Source of the DNA: Nostoc sp. C052
GTDB taxonomy: Bacteria > Cyanobacteriota > Cyanobacteriia > Cyanobacteriales > Nostocaceae
DNA: 64,000 nt
Direction of reading: 5' to 3'
Assembly: GCF_013393905.1 (NCBI RefSeq)
Contig: NZ_CP040272.1
Location: forward strand, 4,088,001-4,152,000
Below, one piece after another: positions 34,242 through 42,992 of this stretch. How positions within the stretch are numbered: the first letter of the stretch is position 1; each line of letters starts with the position of its first letter. The position numbers were made by a program, and so were the translations under genes. The notes under the pieces were generated by a model. It was given only the letters and a program-made list of their open reading frames with translations. It did no database searches and had not been told where the DNA came from.

Positions 34242-36533
34242 ATGACACCGGATACACTCATAACCCCGGAAAAAATTTTCCTGGATGGAAAAACTTTTAT
34301 TCCTGCTGAACAATTACCTATCCCGGAGTGGCCTTGTGTTGTGGCTGAAAGATCGCAACCGACACTGACGGTTAAAGATGATGATTTATTTTTTGTCACA
34401 GATACTATCGGGAATATTTCTGGCTGTTCCCTCAACGATGGCAATCCTAGTATGGGACTGTTTTGTTGTGATACGAGATTTCTCAATCGCTTGGAGTTGC
34501 AAATTGAAGGGCGATCGCCTGTACTTCTAAGTAGTACTGCTGAGAAAGGTTTTTTACTCTCAGTTTTGTGTACTACACCCAGAATCGACGATCGCCTAAA
34601 AGCCGAGACTATCGGAATTCGCCGAGAAATCGTTCTGAATGGCGCACTATTTGAAGAAATAGAAGTATCTAACTACAGCACAACCACTGTCAGTTTTGAA
34701 CTAAGCATCAGCTTTGATGCAGATTTTGTTGATTTATTTGAAGTCCGGGGCTATGACAGAGAAAAACGAGGCCGGCTTTTACGCCTAGTAGAACCAACGA
34801 CTGAGGAAGGAACATTTTCTCAGGTCGATGGCGTTTTACCAATACCCAAAGAGCCATCCGCCTCTAGGGAAGAATCCTTAACACTCGCCTATCAAGGTCT
34901 GGATGGCTCGGTGATGGAATCCCGGATTCTATTCCAGCATCGGCAACCAGACTATTTCAAGGGTTATACTGCGGTTTGGCAGCTAGAGTTGGCTTCTCAC
35001 GAAACTCAAAAGCTGGGCTACCGCGTGAATATGTTGAAAAATAATCAGTCCAGTTCAACCGTCAGCGCCGCCACTACTTTAGGACAGGCGAAAGCTGCTG
35101 AGTTGATGGAGGAGCAAAACTGGGTACAACAAATTACGCGCATTAGCTCAGATAAAAGCACCTTCAATCGAGTAATTGAGCGGGCTGAACAAGATATGTA
35201 TTTGTTGCGCCAATCTTTTGGGAAGCATAAGACTGTTTCCGCCGGAGTGCCGTGGTTTTCGACACTATTTGGTCGAGATTCGCTGGTTACAGCTTCTCAA
35301 ACTCTGATGTTAAACTCGGAAATTGCCAAGGAAACCCTGATATTGCTGGCGACATACCAAGGTAAAATCGATGACGAATGGCGCGAAGAAGAACCGGGTA
35401 AGATTTTGCACGAGTTACGTTTGGGAGAAATGGCTCGTTGTCAAGAAATTCCCCATACGCCCTACTACGGTACAGTTGATGCGACTCCCCTGTGGCTGAT
35501 GCTCTACGCCGAACATTACGCTTGGACTCACGATCAAGAACTTCTAGAGCAACTTTGGCCTAATGCTCTCGCCGCAATGGAGTGGATCGATCGCAATAGC
35601 AAAGAAACCAGCTACCTCAGTTACTTCCGTAAATCCAAACGCGGTCTTGTTAACCAAGGTTGGAAAGATTCTGGCGACTGTATTGTAGACCACAAGGGAG
35701 AATTAGCCAATGGGCCAATTTCCCTTTCTGAGGTGCAAGCTTACGTCTATGCGGCAAAAATGCGCCTAGCAGAAATAGCTAGGATGAAGAAGCGGCTTGA
35801 TTTAGCAGATCGTTGGCAAGAAGAGGCCAGAAATCTTAAGGTTCGTTTTAATCGAGATTTTTGGGTGGAAAACCAGGATTTCTGCGCTCTGGCTTTGGAT
35901 GGAGATGGCAAGCCAGTAGATAGTATTACCTCAAACCCTGGTCATTGTCTACATTTGGGACTCTTCACGCACGAGAAAGCTCATAGTGTAGCAGAACGGT
36001 TGCGGGCACCAGATATGTTTAATGGTTGGGGAATTCGGACTCTGAGTAGTTTGTCACCCGCTTACAATCCAATGGGTTATCACACTGGTTCGGTTTGGCC
36101 CCATGATAACGCTCTGATTGCAATGGGATTGCGATCGCTCGGTCTAATCGATCAAGCCTTAGAAATATTCCAAGGTTTATTCGATATGACTGAGCAACAA
36201 CCCTACCAACGTCCTCCAGAACTCTTCTGCGGCTACGAACGGAACGGTGATAATACCCCTGTGCAGTATCCAGTTGCCTGCACTCCCCAAGCTTGGGCTA
36301 CTGGTAGTATTTTCCAACTACTGCAAATGATGGTTAACTTGGTACCTGATGCTCAAAATAACTGCTTGCGAATCATCGACCCCGCTTTGCCAGAATCGAT
36401 TAATCGCCTGTCATTTCATAATTTACGAGTCGGCCCCACCATCCTCGATTTGGAATTCGAGCGTTCTGGGACTACGACTGCTTGTCGCGTTGCGAAAAAA
36501 CGGGGCAATTTACGGGTAGTTATTGAAGCTTAG
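34242..36533 (+). CDS. glycogen debranching enzyme, amylo-alpha-1,6-glucosidase type
   Basis: A 763-aa protein with an N-terminal beta-sandwich domain (about 30-235: FVTDTIGNISG, GLFCCDTRFLNRLELQIEG, EEIEVSNYS) and a C-terminal (alpha/alpha)6 barrel (about 295-745: SAGVPWFSTLFGRDSL, PYYGTVDATPLWLML, NQGWKDSGD, GSVWPHDNALIAMGLR). This is the GDE_N/GDE_C plan of amylo-alpha-1,6-glucosidases, distinct from GlgX. It would hydrolyse alpha-1,6 branches or related oligosaccharides; exact substrate is uncertain, since relatives include sucrose-type and compatible-solute hydrolases. A strong terminator follows at 36640-36667. Monocistronic. Confidence 0.88.
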   Translation: MTPDTLITPEKIFLDGKTFIPAEQLPIPEWPCVVAERSQPTLTVKDDDLFFVTDTIGNISGCSLNDGNPSMGLFCCDTRFLNRLELQIEGRSPVLLSSTAEKGFLLSVLCTTPRIDDRLKAETIGIRREIVLNGALFEEIEVSNYSTTTVSFELSISFDADFVDLFEVRGYDREKRGRLLRLVEPTTEEGTFSQVDGVLPIPKEPSASREESLTLAYQGLDGSVMESRILFQHRQPDYFKGYTAVWQLELASHETQKLGYRVNMLKNNQSSSTVSAATTLGQAKAAELMEEQNWVQQITRISSDKSTFNRVIERAEQDMYLLRQSFGKHKTVSAGVPWFSTLFGRDSLVTASQTLMLNSEIAKETLILLATYQGKIDDEWREEEPGKILHELRLGEMARCQEIPHTPYYGTVDATPLWLMLYAEHYAWTHDQELLEQLWPNALAAMEWIDRNSKETSYLSYFRKSKRGLVNQGWKDSGDCIVDHKGELANGPISLSEVQAYVYAAKMRLAEIARMKKRLDLADRWQEEARNLKVRFNRDFWVENQDFCALALDGDGKPVDSITSNPGHCLHLGLFTHEKAHSVAERLRAPDMFNGWGIRTLSSLSPAYNPMGYHTGSVWPHDNALIAMGLRSLGLIDQALEIFQGLFDMTEQQPYQRPPELFCGYERNGDNTPVQYPVACTPQAWATGSIFQLLQMMVNLVPDAQNNCLRIIDPALPESINRLSFHNLRVGPTILDLEFERSGTTTACRVAKKRGNLRVVIEA

Positions 36534-36639
36534 TACAGCTTTGCGTAAAATCGTGGCGAATTGAGGGTTGAAATTTAAACGCAGAGACACGCAGAGAATT
36601 CGCTATGAATTAATGAGAATTGTACTTAGAAAGGGAGTC

Positions 36640-36675
36640 GGGAGTAGGGAATTAATTTCCTACTCCCTATTTTAT
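36640..36675 (+). terminator. terminator after the debranching enzyme
   Basis: Stem gggagtagggaatt / aatttcctactccc with one mismatch, followed by tattttatg. Position 107 bp after the stop and the T-rich tail support termination. Confidence 0.65.
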
Positions 36676-36811
36676 GATTGGTGAGTAGGTGTAGCCTCTC
36701 GTAGACATCGCTCGGTGGCATAATGTGAAAATTGAGCCGCCGCAGATAACTTTTGCATCAACTCCAGGGGTTTGCTTCAATCCGTTTCAACCGAATTGTT
36801 AGCCTGCAACA

Positions 36812-37486
36812 TTACTCTGGCATTTCCCACATGAAATCAACTCCGTAAAAACAACCGAGGTAGAGCAGCATACCTCTGGTTTCTTCAGCAGCTATTCTGT
36901 AGTACTCTGAAATACACTGAAATATATGCCAATAATCATCTACTTCCTCATCCCATAATGTTCTGTAAACATCTGGATTCAGCACACAAGCTTCTTCGTA
37001 TCTCTTAGTAAACTCTTTTTCTGAAATTTGAAGGAGCGCTTCAGAGATTTGCTGAGTTTCTGAGGGAACAAGATATTTTACAGGGCCGAAATCTTTAAAA
37101 CTATCTTTTGTTCCTTCAATTGAGGTTGTGCCCATCACCGCATTGATTAGCAATCGGTTGTTTTCCTTTTTTCGGGCAACAATAAAAGGTATCTGACATT
37201 CTTCCCACGAAGATATATCCTCAGTTAGCAAGTAGTGGATTGCGTGCCAATATGAATCAATCTCTAGTCTTCCAATTCTCCATTGCTCCTCAGCAATAAG
37301 AGCATCCTGGTTATGATTAATTCCTTTTTTTTTAAGTAGTTTTTTTGAGTAGGCAGGCAGATGTTGAACTGCTCCGGTTTCTAAAGCTTCTTTTGCATGA
37401 AGATACAAGTCTAATACATACAAATCTTGTTTCGCTATCTCTAAGAGAGGTGCGGGTATTTGTTTGAAGTTTCCCTCTATTCCCAT
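36812..37486 (-). CDS. DUF1877 family protein
   Basis: A 224-aa soluble protein beginning MGIEGNFKQIP, with EEQWRIGRLEIDSYWHAIHYLLTED and a later INAVMGTTSIEG, then a helical C-terminal region with VDDYWHIF and YYRIAAEETRG. The WHAIHYLLT block near 75 and the (I/V)NA(V/I)MGG-like turn are typical of DUF1877 (YfbM-like) proteins. Function is unknown in the family, although members occur beside immunity and toxin genes. No operon partner is visible here. Confidence 0.75.
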   Translation of the reverse strand: MGIEGNFKQIPAPLLEIAKQDLYVLDLYLHAKEALETGAVQHLPAYSKKLLKKKGINHNQDALIAEEQWRIGRLEIDSYWHAIHYLLTEDISSWEECQIPFIVARKKENNRLLINAVMGTTSIEGTKDSFKDFGPVKYLVPSETQQISEALLQISEKEFTKRYEEACVLNPDVYRTLWDEEVDDYWHIFQCISEYYRIAAEETRGMLLYLGCFYGVDFMWEMPE

Positions 37487-37715
37487 ACCTTATCTGCTCC
37501 AGGATATTTCGTATCTCTGTTCAAATGAAATGTTATACAGTTATAATTCAGGACTACATCATGGTGTGTACCAGAAACTAACTTTTCAGCCTAGCGATGC
37601 GATCGCCTCAAATTTTATGATGCTAATAAATTTATCGTAAAAAAAATAAGGATGTAAACACAATAATGATTTACACCCAAATTACTAACAGACGTGATTA
37701 ATCACGTCTCTACTT

Positions 37716-38045
37716 TTATACTTCTTCTGAATTGTCTCTTTTATGTCCTGGGGATGCTTCATAAAGCGCATCGAGATGTTGACGCGCATCTTCAACGTTA
37801 ATTGAACGCATTACCAAAAGTGGCTCTTTTATTAAGTTTCCGGCGCTATCTAATAACTCTGGGTGGGGTACAAACTGTTTCTTTGATGAATAATAACCAT
37901 AGTTACCTTGATTATTCATTGGTGAGGAATTCGTCGGGTAAGTTCGCTCCCGATCAAAACTGAACATAATCAAGTTACGAATTAAGTTGCCAACAGCTAT
38001 AAATGCAAGGATTGTAAAAGCAAGAATGTAAAGGAGATGTAACAT
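37716..38045 (-). CDS. DUF2973 family protein
   Basis: A 109-aa protein with an N-terminal membrane helix (LLYILAFTILAFIAVGNLI, about 3-22), a polar middle with YGYYSSKKQFVPHPELLD, and PLLVMRSINVEDARQHLDALYEASPG near the end. The VPHPELLD and VEDAR..LDALY blocks match the cyanobacterial DUF2973 family. It is often next to DUF2605, as here (324 bp away, same strand). Function unknown; a thylakoid or plasma membrane anchor is likely. Confidence 0.82.
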   Translation of the reverse strand: MLHLLYILAFTILAFIAVGNLIRNLIMFSFDRERTYPTNSSPMNNQGNYGYYSSKKQFVPHPELLDSAGNLIKEPLLVMRSINVEDARQHLDALYEASPGHKRDNSEEV

Positions 38046-38369
38046 TAGATTTTCCTCCAGGACAGGAATTTTTTAAACTTTATTTTGTAACACTTCGTTT
38101 CGCCGATACTGTGAATCACAGTTAAGACGAGTATTTTACGCACTTTTTGCGCGCTTACATCTATATGAAGCTATTTGTCAACCGTTATTCTACTTACGGT
38201 AGCATAGTATACATTATCTTGTTAATCCAAATAATGTTAAGAAATTGTTAAGATTTTTTTACTATCTCTTTGACGACTGATTTACCGTCTTATGTAGACG
38301 CTTTCTCGGTTCGTCATTAGATATTGGTAAGTAATCTGCCAAAATCTAGCAGATGCTCATAGGTGCTGC
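38046..38369. other. intergenic region
   Basis: About 324 bp between the DUF2605 and DUF2973 genes. It is AT-rich and probably holds the DUF2973 promoter; no hairpin or ORF stands out. Confidence 0.4.
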
Positions 38370-38687
38370 TTAGACTTCACGTCCTTGACGAAAGCGCATT
38401 GCAACATTCCAGCATTCTGTTACTAATTGATGCCAAGGCATTAATGTTGCCATCTCAATCCCGACTTGTTTATCAGTTGCATTAAACAGCATCTTCGCCG
38501 TATTTAGTTCATCCTGCGCTTGCTTAACCCGCAAGAGCAAGTCAGATTGCTCTTGGTGACTCATAAATGATAGTTGCTCAGTTTCGAGTAAATGGCGCGA
38601 TCGCGTAAACCAATGCTGAAAATCTTCTAGCAGGGGTTCTAAAACCGTTTTCAGCAACTCTGTCCCTGGTACATTTGAGTCTGACAT
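38370..38687 (-). CDS. DUF2605 family protein
   Basis: A 105-aa all-helical soluble protein (LLKTVLEPLLEDFQHWFTRSRHLLE, EQSDLLLRVKQAQDELNTAKMLFNATD, MPWHQLVTECWNVAMRFR). The DFQ.WF.RSR.LLE block, Q-rich second helix and MPWH.LV.ECW ending are the DUF2605 pattern found only in cyanobacteria. Placed just upstream of a DUF2973 gene on the same strand, a conserved neighbourhood. No function is known. Confidence 0.85.
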   Translation of the reverse strand: MSDSNVPGTELLKTVLEPLLEDFQHWFTRSRHLLETEQLSFMSHQEQSDLLLRVKQAQDELNTAKMLFNATDKQVGIEMATLMPWHQLVTECWNVAMRFRQGREV

Positions 38688-39102
38688 AAATGAGAGGAAT
38701 ATTTCAAACTTGCTTACTAATATTAACGTTATTTACGTTTCTTAACACTTTTCGGCTTTTTCTCATAATTTTAAGATGTAAAAATATGTAACAAAGAACA
38801 CAGATTTTATTATATAGTCTTGATATCTGGTTTGTACAGTGCCTTTGGAGAGGCATCTATAAGTATATATGCCATCAAGTTGCAATTCATTAAGATAAAT
38901 TAGCGATGTCTACGACGGGCTACGCCTACGCGTGCAATCCTGAATTGTGACACTCAGGTAACAAATCAAAAATTTATCTTTATCCCCGATCACAAATTAA
39001 GTCAGTAGTTAGAAGATAAAGCTGAACTGCCAAAAACCAAAGTCGCTATAGTTGAATAAGCCTACAGATTCAGATAAATCACCTTTTGTAATCACTTCGC
39101 CA
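38688..39102. other. divergent gap DUF2605/thrS
   Basis: 415 bp holding both promoters. Part of it (near 38895-38930) is the ggctacgcctacgcg type of common repeat. No tRNA or T-box-like structure is evident. Confidence 0.4.
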
Positions 39103-40953
39103 ATGGTTCAGCAGCCAATGTCGCCAAATTCATCAAATCAGTCACAACAGTCAGAACAAGTTGAAAAAATCTATTTACCGCGCACTAGCGAATCGGAGAA
39201 CTTAAAAAAGATTCGCCACACTGCTTCCCATGTAATGGCAATGGCAGTACAAAAGCTGTTTCCCAAGGCACAAGTTACGATCGGCCCTTGGATTGAAAAT
39301 GGTTTTTACTATGACTTCGACAATCCAGAACCATTTAGCGAAAACGATCTCAAAGCCATCAAGAAAGAAATGGCGAAGATTATTAATCGTAAATTGCCAG
39401 TAATTCGGGAAGAAGTCAGCCGAGAAGAAGCCCAACGCCGGATTCAGGAAATTAAGGAACCTTACAAGCTAGAAATTCTGGCAGATATCAAAAACGAACC
39501 AATCACAATTTACCACCTGGGGAATGAATGGTGGGATTTGTGCGCGGGGCCTCATCTGGAAAATATCAGTGAATTAAACCCGAAAGCAATTGAACTAGAA
39601 AGCGTTGCTGGCGCTTATTGGCGTGGGGATGAAACTAAAGCCCAACTACAACGCATCTATGCCACCGCTTGGGAAAACCCAGAACAACTCGCTGAATATA
39701 AGCGACGCAAAGAAGAAGCGCTGCGACGAGATCACCGAAAACTGGGTAAGGAACTGGGATTATTTATATTTTCCGATCTAGTAGGGCCGGGTTTACCTTT
39801 GTGGACACCCAAAGGCACTCTATTGCGGAGTACTTTAGAAGACTTCCTCAAGCAAGAACAGATAAAACGGGGTTATTTACCTGTAGTAACGCCTCACATT
39901 GCCAGAGTAGATTTATTTAAAACCTCTGGGCATTGGCAGAAATATAAAGAAGATATGTTCCCTTTAATGGCAGATAATCAAGAAGATGCTGCACAGGAAC
40001 AGGGCTTCGTCATGAAGCCGATGAACTGCCCTTTTCACATCCAAATATATAAGAGTGAGTTACGCTCTTATCGGGAATTACCGATGCGCTTGGCGGAATT
40101 TGGTACTGTTTACCGCTACGAACAATCAGGGGAATTGGGCGGTTTAACAAGGGTGCGCGGTTTTACAGTGGATGATTCTCACCTGTTCGTCACCCCAGAA
40201 CAGCTAGATAGTGAATTCCTCAGTGTGGTGGATTTGATTTTGTCGGTGTTCAATAGTCTGCAACTGAAGAAGTTTAAAGCTAGACTCAGTTTCCGCGATC
40301 CTGCTAGTGATAAGTACATCGGTTCTGATGAAGTTTGGGACAAAGCTGAAGGGGCAATTCGCCGTGCAGTTGAAACCTTGGGGATGGAACACTTTGAAGG
40401 TATTGGAGAAGCGGCTTTTTATGGGCCGAAACTTGACTTTATCTTTAGTGATGCCCTAGATCGGGAGTGGCAATTAGGAACTGTACAAGTAGATTACAAT
40501 TTGCCAGAACGCTTTGAGTTGGAGTATGTTGCCGAAGATGGTGTTCGCAAACGCCCTGTGATGATTCACCGTGCGCCTTTTGGTTCGCTGGAAAGGTTGA
40601 TTGGCATCTTAATTGAAGAATATGCAGGTGATTTTCCTTTGTGGTTAGCGCCAGTGCAAGCTAGATTACTGCCGGTGGGTGATACACAGCTAGACTTTGC
40701 GAAAGATGTGGTAGCGAAGATGAGAGCGTTGGGCATCCGTGCAGAAGTCGATACCAGTGGCGATCGCTTGGGTAAACAAATTCGCAATGCAGAGAAAGAA
40801 AAAATACCCGTGATGGCTGTGGTGGGAGCTAAGGAAGTGGAAACCAACACCTTGAGTATTCGTACCCGCGCCTCTGGGGAATTAGGAGTTATAGCTGTAG
40901 ATGAGGTTGTAGAAAAGATGAAGGATGCGATCGCTAAGTTCGAGAATTTCTAA
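39103..40953 (+). CDS. thrS: threonyl-tRNA synthetase
   Basis: About 616 aa from the ATG at 39103; a TTG at 39052 is an alternative with no better context. It charges tRNA-Thr. After an unconserved Gln/Ser-rich start (1-25) comes the editing domain with the HTASH and CAGPH zinc-type histidine motifs, then the class II core: motif 2 (YRYEQSGELGGLTRVRGFT), KPMNCPFH, motif 3 (HRAPFGSLERLIGIL) and the anticodon-binding domain (APVQARLLPVGD). No N-terminal TGS domain is present, as in other cyanobacterial ThrS. A terminator follows directly. Confidence 0.95.
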   Translation: MVQQPMSPNSSNQSQQSEQVEKIYLPRTSESENLKKIRHTASHVMAMAVQKLFPKAQVTIGPWIENGFYYDFDNPEPFSENDLKAIKKEMAKIINRKLPVIREEVSREEAQRRIQEIKEPYKLEILADIKNEPITIYHLGNEWWDLCAGPHLENISELNPKAIELESVAGAYWRGDETKAQLQRIYATAWENPEQLAEYKRRKEEALRRDHRKLGKELGLFIFSDLVGPGLPLWTPKGTLLRSTLEDFLKQEQIKRGYLPVVTPHIARVDLFKTSGHWQKYKEDMFPLMADNQEDAAQEQGFVMKPMNCPFHIQIYKSELRSYRELPMRLAEFGTVYRYEQSGELGGLTRVRGFTVDDSHLFVTPEQLDSEFLSVVDLILSVFNSLQLKKFKARLSFRDPASDKYIGSDEVWDKAEGAIRRAVETLGMEHFEGIGEAAFYGPKLDFIFSDALDREWQLGTVQVDYNLPERFELEYVAEDGVRKRPVMIHRAPFGSLERLIGILIEEYAGDFPLWLAPVQARLLPVGDTQLDFAKDVVAKMRALGIRAEVDTSGDRLGKQIRNAEKEKIPVMAVVGAKEVETNTLSIRTRASGELGVIAVDEVVEKMKDAIAKFENF

Positions 40954-40966
40954 AATCTAACCGCAG

Positions 40967-40999
40967 ACGCACACTAATTATATTGGTGTGCGTTTTGTC
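40967..40999 (+). terminator. rho-independent terminator after thrS
   Basis: Stem acgcacactaat / attggtgtgcgt (one T-G pair) with a 3-nt loop, then tttgtct, starting 14 bp after the thrS stop. Confidence 0.75.
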
Positions 41000-41293
41000 T
41001 AGTAGATTAGATTATTGGCTAGCTGGTAGGTTTTGGCAAAGGTGCGATTGCAAGGCATTTAATATCAAAGGCTCATTAATGGAGTTCAAATACTCATTTT
41101 AATTTTAACTTTTCATGGGATTTGGAAGGTAAGAAAGTATCACAGACAACAAAAGTTTTCTCAATCACCGCACCCAAGAAAACTTTCTGATTTATTCAAG
41201 ACTGATAGGATAGATTTAAAGACTTGTGGAATCTGCTCTTCCTAAACAGACTGGACTTGCATAAATTACCGTCAATAATTTTTGACTCACATC
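41000..41293. other. intergenic region
   Basis: About 290 bp between the thrS terminator and the secreted repeat protein. It should contain that gene's promoter; nothing else is apparent. Confidence 0.35.
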
Positions 41294-41776
41294 ATGAACC
41301 GCTTTACCTCTATTTTGCTCGCCGGCTTGATAGCATCTGCTTCAGCCTTGGCTATTTCTCCAAAAGCTGATGCTAAGACACCAGTATCTTATCTTGCTGA
41401 GTTAGATAACTACGGCTATCAACGCAACGATGATAGTAACTACGAACGTCATAGTCGTCACTACAGAAATGGTGACTATGACCGCCAGAACGACCTTCGC
41501 AACATTCGTGACGACAATAACCGCCGTTATGACCGCGATAATAATAGCCGTTATGACCGCGATAATCATCGCCGTTATGACCGTGATGATAATCGCCGCT
41601 ATGACCGTGATAATAATAGCCGCTATGACCGTGATAATCATCGCCGATATGACCGCGATAATCATCGCCGATATGACCGCAATAACGATCGCCGTTATGA
41701 CCGCGATAATAACCTTCGCAACATTGATGACAACAACCGTCGCTATGAACGCGATCGCGACTGGGGTCGTGGTTAA
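41294..41776 (+). CDS. secreted RYDRDN-repeat protein
   Basis: About 160 aa from the ATG at 41294 (a TTG at 41282 is in frame). A Sec signal peptide is clear (NRFTSILLAGLIASASALA, cleavage probably near ADA). After a Tyr-rich linker come eight 8-residue units of the type (R/S)RYDRDN(N/H/D), about residues 77-140, encoded by a 24-bp tandem repeat, then RRYERDRD. The mature protein is extremely rich in Arg, Asp, Asn and Tyr, and mixed-charge, so it is probably disordered in the periplasm or envelope. I do not recognise a family. Antisense frames here are repeat by-products. Confidence 0.72.
   Translation: MNRFTSILLAGLIASASALAISPKADAKTPVSYLAELDNYGYQRNDDSNYERHSRHYRNGDYDRQNDLRNIRDDNNRRYDRDNNSRYDRDNHRRYDRDDNRRYDRDNNSRYDRDNHRRYDRDNHRRYDRNNDRRYDRDNNLRNIDDNNRRYERDRDWGRG
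41522..41713 (+). repeat. eight 24-bp coding repeats
   Basis: Units of cgccgttatgaccgcgataa plus 4 nt, with both synonymous and N/H/D changes at the last positions. The period is exact, so the array can expand or contract without frameshift. Confidence 0.75.
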
Positions 41777-41900
41777 TCCCTATTCCTTATCTATTTAGCC
41801 TTAGCTTTTCTATATGACCTGGGCTTAGGCAAAAAGACACTGAAAATATGATATTTCGTAGGGGCAATGCATGAATTGCCCCTACATTTCTTTAGAATAA

Positions 41901-42980
41901 TTATTGATTTTTGAGTAATACAGTAAATATACTACCATCAGGATGATTATCTTCGATAGTAATTCTACCGGAATGTGCCTCGATCGCCATTTTACAGAAG
42001 GCCAATCCTAAACCAATTTGCGAAACTTCTGGCATCAGAGTTCCAATTTCATACTTTTCAAAAATGATTTGTCGTAAGTCTTGACTTACTCCCGAACCAG
42101 AATCAGCGACTTGCACTTTAGCGCCTCCTGCTGCCAAATACTCTGCCCGTAGGGTGACTTGAGACTTAGATGGGGAGAATTTAATGGCATTGGAGAGCAA
42201 ATTATCCAGTACTCGACGAAAGATAACCGCATCTACTGCAACAATGCCACCAAGTTCGGGTAAGTCACTAATAAGGGTCAAGTTCTTTTGAGCAGCGATC
42301 GCCTCAATATCTGCTATAGCTGACATACACAGGGCACAAAGGTCTACTTCTGTGTAGTTGAGAAGCATTTTTCCAGATTCTAGCTTTGCCATGATCAGCA
42401 AGCTATCAATTAACGATTGTAGCTGTTGTCCGGCAAGTAAAATTTGATCGATTTTTCCTTCCTGCTGTTTAGGTGACAAACCTGGAAACCGCAGAATCTC
42501 TGCGCCTAAGACAATACTGGTAAGTGGATTTCGCAAATCGTGTACAATCATGTTTACCATGTCTTCTCGCAGTTTGAGCAATACCTGCATACTTTCGTAT
42601 TGCTGTTTAATCCGCAACATAGAATGAACTCTAGCTCGTAATTCCACGCCATTGACGGGTTTACTAATAAAGTCATCTGCACCGGTTGCCAGACATCGAG
42701 CCAAATCTTCTTTATCGGTTAATGCCGTCACCATGATGATCGGTACTGCTTGCCATTTTGGATCGGCTTTAATGCGCCGGCAGACTTCCATCCCATCGAG
42801 ATCGGGCATCATCACATCTAATAAAATCAGATCGGGCTGAAAACTATCGAGACGATTTAGAGCTTGTTGACCACTAGGAGCGTAGTATAGCTGGTAGTTT
42901 TCACCATCCAGCAAGGTTTCAACAACATCAAAGTTATCGGGTTCATCATCGATTACTAAAATAGAGGGTTGACTATCCAT
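41901..42980 (-). CDS. REC-HisKA-HATPase signalling protein
   Basis: A 359-aa protein with a receiver (about 5-120; IDDEPDN, LLDVMMPDLDG, ISKPVNG), HisKA with IVHDLRNPLTSI (about 145) and HATPase with DNLLSNAIKFSP, VADSGSGV and GLGLAFCKMAI (about 245-355). Receiver-first kinases take a phosphoryl group from an upstream kinase and respond with autokinase activity. It begins 12 bp after the giant hybrid kinase on the same strand, so the two are almost certainly co-expressed and may form one relay. Confidence 0.92.
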   Translation of the reverse strand: MDSQPSILVIDDEPDNFDVVETLLDGENYQLYYAPSGQQALNRLDSFQPDLILLDVMMPDLDGMEVCRRIKADPKWQAVPIIMVTALTDKEDLARCLATGADDFISKPVNGVELRARVHSMLRIKQQYESMQVLLKLREDMVNMIVHDLRNPLTSIVLGAEILRFPGLSPKQQEGKIDQILLAGQQLQSLIDSLLIMAKLESGKMLLNYTEVDLCALCMSAIADIEAIAAQKNLTLISDLPELGGIVAVDAVIFRRVLDNLLSNAIKFSPSKSQVTLRAEYLAAGGAKVQVADSGSGVSQDLRQIIFEKYEIGTLMPEVSQIGLGLAFCKMAIEAHSGRITIEDNHPDGSIFTVLLKNQ

Positions 42981-42992
42981 TAAGAATTTCCA

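Noticed and set aside
41402..41798. Antisense and alternate-frame open frames over the RYDRDN gene
   Set aside because: They are low-complexity Ile/Thr/Val translations of the same 24-bp repeat.
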